DNA of 64,000 nt from Clostridia bacterium (GTDB lineage Bacteria; Bacillota; Clostridia; TANB77; RGIG9151): assembly GCA_017450465.1 (NCBI GenBank), contig JAFSUW010000014.1:1-64000 (forward strand), given 5' to 3'. The notes beneath the pieces are model-generated. The model was not told the origin of the DNA, ran no database searches, and saw nothing but the letters and a program-made list of their open reading frames with translations. Both the position numbers and the translations under genes were made by a program. Positions 35,534 to 45,546 of the stretch are shown piece after piece. Each line of letters begins with the position of its first letter. Positions within the stretch are counted from its first letter, which is position 1.

Positions 35534-37918
35534 ATGAATAAAAAAATTGAAGTTAGTATTTATCTGCAAAATGGGAGTACACTTATAAAACAAACAGATT
35601 TTTTGCGATATGATGAGGAGAATTTTCAAGCTTCATTAGATATAGATGTCCCAGAGCAAATTTCTGAAATATATGTAGAGTTTTCTGGCATTACAATTTT
35701 TAAGGATTTTATAGTGCTTTCAGATAAAGGTAAAATAGGATATAAAAATTTAAATGGAATTAATATAAAAAATTTAGATTATTTTGTTACAGAGAAGCCA
35801 AAGATCTCTATAGATATTAGAGGCGAAGGAATAAGTTATATTAGATTAAAAGCTGAAATGTTTAGTTTTGGCCGTGATTACATAGATTTAATTAGTGATT
35901 TAGCTGATCTTTCTAGAATATACTGTGAAAAAGAAGAAGCTTGTGAGAAGTTAGAGCAACAGTTAAAAGAATTAATGGAATATAAGCAAAAATATTTAGA
36001 TATATTGCCTGAAACTGAAGAGTTGCGAAAGAAAATAGAAGAATTAAAAAATTTGGTGGATTATAAGAAAAGGTATACAGATATCTTAAGTGAAAAAGTC
36101 GATTTAGAAAATAAAGTTAATATGCTTCAAGTACAATATGACTCTATAGCTAATTCAAAAAGTTGGAAATTAACTAAACCAATACGTGTATGTTTAGATG
36201 CGATTAAACGATGCAAATTTGCAATGTGGTTAAAAAATAAAGATAAAGTATCTGATAAAGATATAGAAACTAATAAAAAAGAAGAAATAGATGAAAATTA
36301 TAGTTTTGAAAATAATATTAAAATTAGTGCTATTGTCGCAGTAAATGATAAAAATAAAGAGTTCTTAAAAGATACTATTCGTTCTTTGATGGCTCAAAAA
36401 TATAATAATTTAGAAATCTATTTAATAAATTATGGTGCTAATGTTTCAAAAGGACTTGAAAAGATAGTAAAAGAGTCAAGTAGACGTGATAAAAGAGTAG
36501 TTTTAAAAAGAGTTAGATACAAGCAAAGTAAATCACAAAGTATAGAAAATGCATTAAAAAATATAAGTGGCGATTATGCTGTTTTGGTAAATGAAGGTGA
36601 TATTGTTGCTGAGAATGCTTTTTTAGAAATTGCAATGGAAGTTAATAAGAATAATGCTGATTTTATATATTGTGATGAAGATAAATTTAAGAATACAGTT
36701 GAAACAACGTTTGACCCATATTTTAAGCCAGATTTTTCTCCGGATACTCTAAGAACGCATAACTATATTTCTAATTTTATCGCGTTTAATAAAAATTTGT
36801 TAAACGATGTTAATTTTGAAAACTTAAATAATGAAGCGTATGATTATGATTTAACATTAAGATTAACTGAAAAAGCGAAAAATATAGTTCATATTCCTAA
36901 ACTTTTATATCATATGAGATATTTTGGAAGCGAAAATTGTGAATATGTGTTTCCTAAGCAATATGATGATACTGCTGCAATACAAGTTTTGACGGAGCAT
37001 TTAAGAAGAATAGGAAGAAAAGGAGTTGTAACTAAATCAGATTATCCAAATATTTATAGAATTACATATGATATAAGTATTAATCCACTTATTTCTATTA
37101 TAATTCTAAATAAGGACAAAGTTACTTATTTAAAAAAATGTATTGATTCTATAGTTAATAAAAGTACATATAAGAATTATGAAATAATAGTTGTGGAGAA
37201 TAATAGTGTAGAAAATAAAACTTTTGAATATTATCAACAAATAAAGCAAAATAAAAAAATAAAAGTTATAACATATGATAAATCGACAACTTTTAATTTT
37301 TCGGCAATAAATAATTATGCAGTTGAAACTACTGCAAAAGGTGATATGATACTTTTACTTAATAATGATACTGAAATAATAACTCCTAATTGGATAGAAG
37401 AAATGCTTATGTATGCACAATTTGATGAAGTAGGTATTGTTGGTGCAAAGTTATATTATCCTAATGGTGCACTTCAGCACGTTGGTGTAGGCGTAGGTCT
37501 TATGGGAGTTTCAGCGCATTATTTTATGGGATATCCTAAAGATTTTCATGGCTATTTTGGAAGAATAAATTGTACACAAGATTTGGGTGCTGTTACTGGC
37601 GCATGTTTAATGGTTAGTAGGAAGAAATTTGATGAAGTTGGTGGGCTTGATGAAGGACTGGCTGTTGCATATAATGATATTGACTTTTGTTTGAAAATTC
37701 TTACAAAAGGTTATAAAGTAGTTTTTACACCATATGCAGAGCTTTATCATGCTGAATCCCTAACTAGAGGTTATTCTGATGCAACATTTGAGTCATCGAT
37801 GATTGAATTAAATGAAAAGAAAAGATTTCTTCTTGCCTGGGGGAAATTTATTGAAAAAGGCGATCCTTATTATAATAAGAATTTACCTCATACATTTGAT
37901 ATGAAACAACCAAAATAG
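35534..37918 (+). CDS. Dual GT2 glycosyltransferase (copy 1)
   Basis: A 794-residue protein with an N-terminal beta-rich domain (1-130), a coiled coil (about 135-205), the link SKSWKLTKPIRV, and two GT-A/GT2 domains. The first domain (about 262-480) has FIYCDEDKF in place of a classical DxD. The second (about 517-740) has ISIIILNKDK, NNDTEIITPNWIEEM and GACLMVSRKKFDEVGGLDEG with YNDIDFCLKI. Both may add sugars in turn, as in O-antigen rhamnan or mannan synthases. I choose ATG 35534, six bases after GGGGGAG; the ATG at 35519 lies before that site. A paralog with the same layout lies at 40578. Confidence 0.88.
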   Translation: MNKKIEVSIYLQNGSTLIKQTDFLRYDEENFQASLDIDVPEQISEIYVEFSGITIFKDFIVLSDKGKIGYKNLNGINIKNLDYFVTEKPKISIDIRGEGISYIRLKAEMFSFGRDYIDLISDLADLSRIYCEKEEACEKLEQQLKELMEYKQKYLDILPETEELRKKIEELKNLVDYKKRYTDILSEKVDLENKVNMLQVQYDSIANSKSWKLTKPIRVCLDAIKRCKFAMWLKNKDKVSDKDIETNKKEEIDENYSFENNIKISAIVAVNDKNKEFLKDTIRSLMAQKYNNLEIYLINYGANVSKGLEKIVKESSRRDKRVVLKRVRYKQSKSQSIENALKNISGDYAVLVNEGDIVAENAFLEIAMEVNKNNADFIYCDEDKFKNTVETTFDPYFKPDFSPDTLRTHNYISNFIAFNKNLLNDVNFENLNNEAYDYDLTLRLTEKAKNIVHIPKLLYHMRYFGSENCEYVFPKQYDDTAAIQVLTEHLRRIGRKGVVTKSDYPNIYRITYDISINPLISIIILNKDKVTYLKKCIDSIVNKSTYKNYEIIVVENNSVENKTFEYYQQIKQNKKIKVITYDKSTTFNFSAINNYAVETTAKGDMILLLNNDTEIITPNWIEEMLMYAQFDEVGIVGAKLYYPNGALQHVGVGVGLMGVSAHYFMGYPKDFHGYFGRINCTQDLGAVTGACLMVSRKKFDEVGGLDEGLAVAYNDIDFCLKILTKGYKVVFTPYAELYHAESLTRGYSDATFESSMIELNEKKRFLLAWGKFIEKGDPYYNKNLPHTFDMKQPK

Positions 37919-37958
37919 GGCTTTTTATGTTATAAAACAAATTGGAGGAGATAAAGAT

Positions 37959-38813
37959 ATGTACGATTTTTTGATAGACAATGCAAATTATGAAATGGAA
38001 AGTAATATACTATTTAACAAAAAAGATGGTTTTAATGCGATAAAAACTAATTTCCCTGTTGATGGTCATGATGTGTATGATAACATAGAAGAAAAATCAT
38101 TTTGGTTTCAACACAGGATAAAATGTGTAACAGAAATAATGAAAAAATTTATAAAGCCAAAAAGTCAAATACTTGATTTAGGTGGAGGAAATGGATTTAA
38201 TACAAAGCATTTAAGTGATTTAGGTTATGATACTATTTTAATGGAGCCATCGCTTAGTGCATGTAAAAATGCGTCAAAACGTGGAGTTAAAAATATAATT
38301 TTAAGTATACTTACAGATGATAATGTAAAAAATAATTCACTTCCAAATGTATCTATGTTTGATGTACTTGAGTGTGTGCAAGATGATAGGCAGACGTTAA
38401 AAACAGTATATTCTAAATTAAAAAAAGGTGGCCATTTAATAATGGTTGTTCCAGCATTTAAGTCACTGTGGTCACAAGAAGATATTGATATAGGTAATGT
38501 AAGAAGGTTTTCAAAAAAAGATACTGAGAAAATGCTTCAAGAGCTTGGATACAAAATTGAATATTCAAATTATTTATTTGAGTTTTTGTTTGCACCTATT
38601 TTCTTTGAACGTGCATTAAAAGATAAAATATTTAAGCGTAAATATGATAATTATACTGAAAAGAAAAAGCTAATAGATAGTCAGCATAATATCGGTAATA
38701 ATGCTATTGTAAGTAAAGGAGTAGAATTTTGTTGTAATAGAGAATATAAAAAGATTCTTAAGAATAAAAAGATTCCTTTTGGAAGTAGTATAGTGATAAT
38801 AGCAAAAAAATAA
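37959..38813 (+). CDS. Class I SAM-dependent methyltransferase
   Basis: A 284-residue methyltransferase with motif I ILDLGGGNGFNTKHL near residue 71, acidic MEPSLS after strand two, and FDVLECVQDDRQTLKTVYSKLKKGGHLIMVVPA. The C-terminal part has a hydrophobic-basic tail typical of small-molecule or polyprenyl-linked-sugar methyltransferases found beside DPM-like GT2 genes. The next gene is such a GT2. It may methylate a glycan residue; the target is unknown. The start ATG 37959 follows GGAGGAG. Confidence 0.85.
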   Translation: MYDFLIDNANYEMESNILFNKKDGFNAIKTNFPVDGHDVYDNIEEKSFWFQHRIKCVTEIMKKFIKPKSQILDLGGGNGFNTKHLSDLGYDTILMEPSLSACKNASKRGVKNIILSILTDDNVKNNSLPNVSMFDVLECVQDDRQTLKTVYSKLKKGGHLIMVVPAFKSLWSQEDIDIGNVRRFSKKDTEKMLQELGYKIEYSNYLFEFLFAPIFFERALKDKIFKRKYDNYTEKKKLIDSQHNIGNNAIVSKGVEFCCNREYKKILKNKKIPFGSSIVIIAKK

Positions 38814-38826
38814 AGGAGTGTTATAA

Positions 38827-39540
38827 ATGGCTTTAAGTGTTGTACTTCTTGCGTATAATGAGGCAGAAAATTTAATTAATTTGCTACCTAGAATAAACAA
38901 AGTAATTGATGGAATGAAAATAGATTATGATGTTTTTATAATTGATTCTCCTAATTCTACAGATAACACAGAAGAAGTTTGTAAGAAAAATAATGCAAAG
39001 TATGTAGTACAAGAATTCCCGAATTATTCTGGAGCATTTATGACAGGGATAAAGTATGCAGATAAAGATAGAGTGTTAGTTATGGATGCAGACGATTCAC
39101 ATAATCCAGATTCTATTCCAGCAATTTATAGTAAATTTAGTGAAGGAAATGATATAGTAATAGGTAGTAGATATACAAAAGGAGGTAAAACGCACGACTT
39201 TTGGTATCATATTGTAATGTCTAAACTTTTAAATTTTGTCATGCGCCTTGTAGTAGGAGTTAAGGCAAGAGACATTTCAACGAGTTTTAGAATATATGAT
39301 GCAAAGCAACTAAAAGCTGTAGAATTAAAAAGAAATAACTATGATGTGTTACAAGAAGTAATATTAAAAATGAAATTTAATAATCCTAAATTAAAAATAG
39401 ATGAAGTGCCAATTACGTTTGATAAAAGGGCATATGGTAAATCAAAGCGAAAGTTTTTGAAATTTGCAATTGGTTATATAACTTCAGTTACATATTTCAT
39501 TGGGTTAAGTATAAAAAATGTATTTAGCAAAAAAAAATAA
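38827..39540 (+). CDS. GT2 glycosyltransferase, dolichyl-phosphate-mannose-synthase-like
   Basis: A 237-residue GT-A enzyme with the DPM1-type layout: VVLLAYNEAENLINLLP, DVFIIDSPNSTDNTEEV, DADDSHNPDSIP (donor/metal site), GSRYTKGGK and KARDISTSFRIY. No C-terminal membrane helices are present. Such enzymes make polyprenyl-phosphate sugars from GDP-mannose or related donors, which are then used by membrane GT-C enzymes; several GT-C-like membrane proteins occur later in this window. The start ATG 38827 follows AAAGGAG. Confidence 0.87.
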   Translation: MALSVVLLAYNEAENLINLLPRINKVIDGMKIDYDVFIIDSPNSTDNTEEVCKKNNAKYVVQEFPNYSGAFMTGIKYADKDRVLVMDADDSHNPDSIPAIYSKFSEGNDIVIGSRYTKGGKTHDFWYHIVMSKLLNFVMRLVVGVKARDISTSFRIYDAKQLKAVELKRNNYDVLQEVILKMKFNNPKLKIDEVPITFDKRAYGKSKRKFLKFAIGYITSVTYFIGLSIKNVFSKKK

Positions 39541-39556
39541 CATAGGTGGTGTATAT

Positions 39557-40564
39557 ATGAAAAGAGCATTAATAACAGGCATAACAGGACAAGATGGATC
39601 ATTTTTGGCAGAGTTATTACTTTCAAAAGGATATGAAGTTTATGGACTAATAAGACGCAAAAGCACCCTTGATTATGGTAAGGTAGAACACTTAAAGAAT
39701 GACATAAAGTTTGTTACGGGTGATATGACAGATTTTGTATCACTTGTAAATGCAGTAAAAGAATCTAAGCCAGACGAAGTGTATAATTTGGCAGCACAAT
39801 CATTTGTAGCTGCAAGTTTTGGACAACCAGTGCTTACTTTTTCAGTTAATGCAATGGGGTGTGAGAATTTACTTGAAGCGATAAAACAGGAAAAAAGCGA
39901 TGCAAGATTTTATCAAGCATCGACTTCTGAACTTTTTGGTAATACAAAAGAAAGACCACAAAATGAAAAAACATCGTTTAAGCCAGAAAGTCCTTACGCT
40001 ATATCTAAACTTGCTGCTCATTATATAACCCAAAATTATAGAGATGGGTATGGCATATTTGCAAGTACGGGGATTTTATTTAACCATGAAAGTGAAAGAC
40101 GCGGAAAAGAATTTGTTACAAGAAAAGTTACTGATGGGGTTGCCAAAATAAAATTAGGAAAGCAAGAATATATAGAACTTGGAAATTTAGATGCTAGAAG
40201 AGATTGGGGATATTCTAAGGAATATGTAAGAGCAATTTGGCTTATTTTGCAGCAAGAAAAACCAGATGATTTTGTTATAGCAACAGGCGAATCGCATACG
40301 GTAAGAGAGTTTGTAGAACTTGCATTTAAATATGCTGGAATAGATATTGTTTGGCAAGGAACTGGGGTAGATGAGGTTGCTATTAATACGGCAAACAATA
40401 AAGTTGTGGTTAAAATAAATAAACAATTTTTTAGGCCACTTGATGTTAATTATTTAGTTGGTGATTCTACAAAAGCATTTAATACTTTTGGATGGAAGAG
40501 TGAAGTATCTTTTGAAGAATTAGTAAAACTTATGGTAGAAAATGATCTAAAAGAAAATTGTTAA
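39557..40564 (+). CDS. gmd: GDP-mannose 4,6-dehydratase
   Basis: Gmd converts GDP-mannose to GDP-4-keto-6-deoxymannose. The 335-residue SDR-fold product has the nucleotide loop ALITGITGQDGSFLAELLL (residues 4-22), EVYNLAAQSFV, ASTSELFG with catalytic Thr-Ser-Glu, and the YAISKLAAHY Tyr-Lys pair; FNHESERRGKEFVTRK is the usual Gmd signature. I choose ATG 39557, after AGGTGGTG; the frame upstream overlaps the preceding gene end. The 4-keto sugar can go to GDP-perosamine by the aminotransferase at 45965, or to rhamnose or fucose by enzymes not seen here. Confidence 0.95.
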   Translation: MKRALITGITGQDGSFLAELLLSKGYEVYGLIRRKSTLDYGKVEHLKNDIKFVTGDMTDFVSLVNAVKESKPDEVYNLAAQSFVAASFGQPVLTFSVNAMGCENLLEAIKQEKSDARFYQASTSELFGNTKERPQNEKTSFKPESPYAISKLAAHYITQNYRDGYGIFASTGILFNHESERRGKEFVTRKVTDGVAKIKLGKQEYIELGNLDARRDWGYSKEYVRAIWLILQQEKPDDFVIATGESHTVREFVELAFKYAGIDIVWQGTGVDEVAINTANNKVVVKINKQFFRPLDVNYLVGDSTKAFNTFGWKSEVSFEELVKLMVENDLKENC

Positions 40565-40577
40565 TGGAGGATAGCAA

Positions 40578-43022
40578 ATGTCACAGCAAAATATTGTAAC
40601 GGTATATTTTTTAGATGATTTTTTTAATGTAAAAACGACTAAGACGTTTGAATATAGCTTACCTATCTTTTCTCTTAATTTATCGATTCCTAAAAGTATA
40701 ACGAAAATATTTCTTGAATTTAATGATATTATAGTATTAAAAGATGTAATAGTTCAATCAGGCATAGGTACAATTCCGTATGAAAATGCAAATGGTATGC
40801 AATTTAACAATGTTAATTATTTTATTTCAAAAACGCCACAAATATCTATATGCGTAAAAGATGCAAAGAAAATACAGATAGATATGAAAATTTTTAGATT
40901 TTCTAAGAAATATTTAAGTTTGCTTACAGCAATTATAGAAGCTTCGAAGGAAATTGATAAAGGAGAAGCTAGATACGAAAAAGTTCTTAGTGAATTTAAC
41001 GAATTAAATGAGTATAAAGAAAATTATTTAAATGTTGAACCGCATTATGAAGAATTGGAGCAGGAGTTCCAAAAACTATCTGTATATAAAGAATATCAAA
41101 ACAAGTATTTAGATACCGTAAAATCTAATAATATGTTAAAAAAGCAAGTAGAAGAGCTAGAATTGAAGTACAATACTATATCGAATTCGAGATTTTGGAA
41201 GATAACCTGGCCAATCAGAAAGATAGCTGGTTTTATAAGAAAAAATAAGATTGCGATTATTATTTGGAAAGTTTGTAAAAGTTTAAGAAATGAAGGTCTT
41301 AAAAAAACATATATAAAAATAAAAAATAAATTACATTTTTCTAAGAAAAATTATAATGCACAAGATAGCATGATAACAGCAGATGAAATAGAAAAACAAA
41401 TTAATGTGGTTTTTCCTAAAGATTTGTGTGTTAGTATAGTGCTGGTTTTAACAGATGGTGTGAAATGTGTAGATGAAACGATAGAATCGGTTTTATCACA
41501 AACATATAAAAATTTTGAATTATTTATTGTGAAATGCACAAGTAACATTCCTGAATCAGCAGAAAAGTATATACGAAAAAAAGAAAATTTGGATAAAAGA
41601 ATAATATATAAAGATTTAAGGGGCAAAAATAAAGTAGAAGGCCTTGCCTATTCATTAAGTAATGTTCATGGGGATTATATTTTATTATTAAATCAAAATG
41701 ATATATTATCAGTAAATGCATTATTTGAAGTTGCCAAAGCAAGTTGTTATAAAAATGCTGATTTTATATATTGTGATGAAGATAAATTTGATACCAATAT
41801 AAAAAAAGCTTTTGATCCGTTTTTTAAGCCAGATTTTTCTCTAGATGTCTTAAGAACTTATAATTATATATCAAATTTTATTGCATTTGATAAAGCTTTA
41901 TTAAGTCAAATTGAATTATCTAAACTATTTTGTGACGCATATGATTATGATTTGACATTAAGATTAATAGAAAAAGCAAAAAATATAGTTCATATACCTA
42001 AAATATTATATCATTTAAGATATGAAAAACTTGATGATAAAAAGTATATTTTGCCTAAAGTTTATGATTTTGAGGAACAAAAGAAAATAGTAGAAGAACA
42101 TTTTAATCGGATAAACAGAAAAGCAAATGTTTTAAGAACTAATATCGATGGAATATGTAAAATAGAATATTCTCTTGTTGATGAACCATTAGTATCCATT
42201 ATAATATTAAATAGAGATAAAGTTGCTTACTTAAAAAAATGTATAGATTCAATCATTTCTAAAACAACTTATAAGAATTATGAAATTGTGATAGTAGAAA
42301 ATGGTAGTGAGGAAGATAGAACATTTGAGTATTATAATGTCTTAAAGTTAAATGATAATATAAAAATTGTAGATTATAGTGTTTCACCAGAGTTTAATTA
42401 TTCTTCAATGAATAATTATGCAGTTTCTGATGTGGCAAAAGGAGAAGTTTTACTATTCTTAAATAATGATACTGAAGTTATTACAGCCAATTGGATACAG
42501 GAGATGCTTATGTATGCACAATTTGAAGATGTTGGGGTTGTTGGTGCAAAGCTATATTATCCAAATGGAAAAATTCAGCATGCTGGTGTTGGTGTTGGAC
42601 TTATGGGTGTTGCAGCACATTATTTTCTAAATGCACAGAAGGAAGACGACGGCTATTTTTATAGAATTAACTCTGTACAAAATTTAAGTGCAGTTACAGG
42701 TGCATGTTTAATGATTAGAAAGGAAGTATTTGATAAAGTAAATGGATTTGATGAAAGCTTTGCGATAGCATATAATGACATTGATTTATGCTTAAAAGTT
42801 TTGAGTAAATCATATAATATAGTATATACACCATATGCAGAGCTTTATCATGAAGAATCTGTAACACGAGGTCATCCAGATGAATCGTTGGAGAAAAGCA
42901 AAATAGAAACAGAAGAAAGAAGAAGATTTGTAGATAGGTGGAAAAGTTTTTGTGAAACAGGAGATCCATATTATAACGTAAATTTATCAAGCAATAGTGT
43001 AGATTTTAAGTCATTTAATTAA
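40578..43022 (+). CDS. Dual GT2 glycosyltransferase (copy 2)
   Basis: An 814-residue paralog of the protein at 35534, with the same order: N-terminal beta-rich domain (1-120), coiled coil (about 130-200), the link SRFWKITWPIRK, a first GT2 domain (about 283-500, with IYCDEDKF), and a second (about 536-760) with VSIIILNRDK, NNDTEVITANWIQEM and GACLMIRKEVFDKVNG. The two copies are most alike in the second domain, so they may have similar donors but different acceptors. The start ATG 40578 follows ATGGAGGATAG. It precedes the radical SAM gene by 11 bases. Confidence 0.88.
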   Translation: MSQQNIVTVYFLDDFFNVKTTKTFEYSLPIFSLNLSIPKSITKIFLEFNDIIVLKDVIVQSGIGTIPYENANGMQFNNVNYFISKTPQISICVKDAKKIQIDMKIFRFSKKYLSLLTAIIEASKEIDKGEARYEKVLSEFNELNEYKENYLNVEPHYEELEQEFQKLSVYKEYQNKYLDTVKSNNMLKKQVEELELKYNTISNSRFWKITWPIRKIAGFIRKNKIAIIIWKVCKSLRNEGLKKTYIKIKNKLHFSKKNYNAQDSMITADEIEKQINVVFPKDLCVSIVLVLTDGVKCVDETIESVLSQTYKNFELFIVKCTSNIPESAEKYIRKKENLDKRIIYKDLRGKNKVEGLAYSLSNVHGDYILLLNQNDILSVNALFEVAKASCYKNADFIYCDEDKFDTNIKKAFDPFFKPDFSLDVLRTYNYISNFIAFDKALLSQIELSKLFCDAYDYDLTLRLIEKAKNIVHIPKILYHLRYEKLDDKKYILPKVYDFEEQKKIVEEHFNRINRKANVLRTNIDGICKIEYSLVDEPLVSIIILNRDKVAYLKKCIDSIISKTTYKNYEIVIVENGSEEDRTFEYYNVLKLNDNIKIVDYSVSPEFNYSSMNNYAVSDVAKGEVLLFLNNDTEVITANWIQEMLMYAQFEDVGVVGAKLYYPNGKIQHAGVGVGLMGVAAHYFLNAQKEDDGYFYRINSVQNLSAVTGACLMIRKEVFDKVNGFDESFAIAYNDIDLCLKVLSKSYNIVYTPYAELYHEESVTRGHPDESLEKSKIETEERRRFVDRWKSFCETGDPYYNVNLSSNSVDFKSFN

Positions 43023-43033
43023 GGAGGTAAAAA

Positions 43034-44062
43034 ATGAGTACAGTAACTAATAATTTTAATGCGGATGAAAAAATACTAAAATATGTAGACAAGCTAGATT
43101 ATTTCTTTAATTCGCATAAGACATTAATTGTAGTAGAGTTTGATTTAACGAACAAATGCAATAACAGATGCCCTAAATGTTGTGGCATAAACGAAAACAA
43201 CAAAGAACTTAATAAAGAACAAATTGACAACATAATTTATGGCTTAAATGCATTAGAATGTAAAGGTGCAATTTTATCTGGTGGTGGTGAACCATTAATT
43301 AGTCCTTATTTTGAATATGCCTTAAAGAAACTTAGAAATTGTGGAATAAAATGTGGAGTAAATTCTAATGGGCTTGCGTTAAATGAAAAGTTATCGTATT
43401 TAATTGCAGAAAATTGTGAATATTTAAGAATTAGTTTAGATGCAGCTACTCCTGAAATTTATAAATTGACACATGGAATGGATGAAAAATGCTTTAATCA
43501 AACGTTAGAAAATATAAAGAATTTTGCAAGAATCAAGAAAGAAATTGGTAGTAGTACAAGTTTTGGTGTCGGTTTCTTAACAAGTAAAGATACTGAGCGT
43601 GATATGGAGGGCTTTGTAAAACTTACGCGTGATCTTGGAGTAGATTTTGCACAATTTAGACCATTTACAGAAGATATGCTTGATATAACTGAAAAGTATA
43701 ATGAATTAAAAGAAAAATATGAAACAGATGATTTTAAGGTTCGTGCGTCTATGCAAAAATATAGAGAAATGGGAACTTTAGGTGAAAGACCATATAATAA
43801 ATGTAGCGGGATGTTCTTTTCTACAGTTATTACAGCAAATGCAAAAGTGTTTGCTTGTCTTCATCATAGGCAAGATGATAAATATTTTTTAGGTGATATA
43901 ACAGATAAAGATAGTTTAGAAAATATATTTCGTTCAGCACGTATGAGGGAAGTTTATGAAAGTATTGATTGTAGCAAATGCCCACCTCTTTGTAGAAACG
44001 ATGTGTTTAATAGAACATTAAATACACTTTCATTAGATGTAGGACACAAAGAATTTCTATGA
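43034..44062 (+). CDS. Radical SAM protein with C-terminal extra Fe-S region
   Basis: A 342-residue radical SAM enzyme. The cluster motif is C42-x3-C46-x2-C49 in NKCNNRCPKC, followed by AILSGGGEPLISP (SAM-binding GGE) and LRISLDAATPEIY. The C-terminal part has further cysteines (YNKCSGMFF, FACLHH, CSKCPPLC) as in SPASM or twitch domains that bind one or two more clusters. Members inside polysaccharide clusters may remodel sugars, but the substrate cannot be told. The start ATG 43034 follows AAGGAGG. It is flanked by glycosyltransferases. Confidence 0.88.
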   Translation: MSTVTNNFNADEKILKYVDKLDYFFNSHKTLIVVEFDLTNKCNNRCPKCCGINENNKELNKEQIDNIIYGLNALECKGAILSGGGEPLISPYFEYALKKLRNCGIKCGVNSNGLALNEKLSYLIAENCEYLRISLDAATPEIYKLTHGMDEKCFNQTLENIKNFARIKKEIGSSTSFGVGFLTSKDTERDMEGFVKLTRDLGVDFAQFRPFTEDMLDITEKYNELKEKYETDDFKVRASMQKYREMGTLGERPYNKCSGMFFSTVITANAKVFACLHHRQDDKYFLGDITDKDSLENIFRSARMREVYESIDCSKCPPLCRNDVFNRTLNTLSLDVGHKEFL

Positions 44063-44101
44063 TATTTGAGTTGAAAGTATTATTTTAAGGAGGAGAAAAA
44101 A

Positions 44102-45484
44102 TTGGATTTAAAAGGTATAAAATTAAAGGGATTACCATTATTAATATTTATGCAAACGGTTTGGTCTTCAAGACCTGATTTACAACCTTTGTTTTCATAT
44201 CCAATTTCAGAGGATTTTATACAACCAAGTTTTTTGGATTGGCTTATAAATAATGCACCTCAAGAATATGGATTTGAAGCGGAAGTTTTAGAGGAGATAA
44301 TTTCTAAATTAGAAAAAAATGAGAGAAAAAAGATTTTCAATGTTGCAACAAGCCGAGATAAAGATGATAGCATAGAAAACGCATACAAAAAAGGAATAAA
44401 TTTGTTTGCATTTATACGTGGAGAATTTGGTATTGGAGAAGGAGGCCGTAGAACTGCGGCATCTATTGCTAAAACTACTATTGATTTTAATATTATAGAT
44501 TTAGCGAAAAATGATGGACTTCATAAAGAAACTAATAATACCTGGCAGAATAAAATAAAAAAGACATTAGACTATGATATAAACGTTTTCCATTGTAACA
44601 TTGATGGACTAGGCAAGGAAGAATTATCAAGAGAAGTATTAGATAGAAGGTATAATATTGGTTATTGGGTGTGGGAACTTACAGAATTCCCTGATAAATG
44701 GGTTCATTTTTTTGATTATTTTAATGAAATTTGGACACCTTCGAATTTTTCAGCTTCTGTAATTAGTAAAAAAGCTAATTGCCCAGTCATAACTGTTCCA
44801 CATTCAATTGAAACTAAAACAGATTCAAAATATAATAGGGATTATTTCCATTTACCTAAAGATAAATTCTTATTTGTGTTTATGTATGATATTTTAAGTT
44901 CTACAGATAGAAAAAATCCTAAAGCTGTTATAGAGGCTTTTAAAAAAGCATTTCCTAATAATAAAAATGTTGGATTAGTTGTAAAATTAAATAATGCTAA
45001 ATATGGAAAAGAAGTTATTGAGAAGCTAGATAAGCTAAAGGAAGAAATTGAAAATTTATATGTTATAGAGGGTACATTGCCAAAAATAGAAGTAAATTCT
45101 TTAATTAATTGTTGTGATGTATTTGTATCATTGCATAGAGCAGAAGGATTTGGTCTTTGCATTGCTGAAGCAATGTATTTAGGTAAGCCAGTAATAGGTA
45201 CAGGATATTCAGGTAATACTGATTTTATGCGATTTGATAACTCTTGTATGGTTAAATATAAAAAAATTCCTGTAGATGTAACTTATGCAACTGTATCTGG
45301 TGAGAATCAATTTTGGGCAGAAGCTGATGTAAATGATGCTGCGAAATATATGGTAAAACTTTATGAAGATAGAAGTTATTATAACGAAATAGCAAGTAAC
45401 GGGCAAAAAACTATACGTGAAGAGTTCTCAGATACTGCAGTTGGCAAGATTATACAAAATAGGATAAAGTTTTTAAGAGGTTAA
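44102..45484 (+). CDS. GT4-family glycosyltransferase, long form
   Basis: A 460-residue GT-B enzyme. It begins at TTG 44102, seven bases after AAGGAGGAG. A short N-terminal region (1-95) of its own precedes the GT4 body: FAFIRGEFGIGEGGRRTA, IGYWVWELTEFPDKW, EIWTPSNFSASV, then NPKAVIEAFKKAF and FVSLHRAEGFGLCIAEAMYLGKPVIGTGYSGNTDFM. This GIGEG...WVWE...EGFGL pattern is common in mannosyltransferases of capsule and O-antigen loci. The donor is probably GDP-mannose or a derivative; this is inference. Confidence 0.87.
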   Translation: MDLKGIKLKGLPLLIFMQTVWSSRPDLQPLFSYPISEDFIQPSFLDWLINNAPQEYGFEAEVLEEIISKLEKNERKKIFNVATSRDKDDSIENAYKKGINLFAFIRGEFGIGEGGRRTAASIAKTTIDFNIIDLAKNDGLHKETNNTWQNKIKKTLDYDINVFHCNIDGLGKEELSREVLDRRYNIGYWVWELTEFPDKWVHFFDYFNEIWTPSNFSASVISKKANCPVITVPHSIETKTDSKYNRDYFHLPKDKFLFVFMYDILSSTDRKNPKAVIEAFKKAFPNNKNVGLVVKLNNAKYGKEVIEKLDKLKEEIENLYVIEGTLPKIEVNSLINCCDVFVSLHRAEGFGLCIAEAMYLGKPVIGTGYSGNTDFMRFDNSCMVKYKKIPVDVTYATVSGENQFWAEADVNDAAKYMVKLYEDRSYYNEIASNGQKTIREEFSDTAVGKIIQNRIKFLRG

Positions 45485-45546
45485 ACAGATAAAAATAATA
45501 GTTGTATGTTTAGTACTTAAAAACAATAAAAATGGAGAATAATGTT

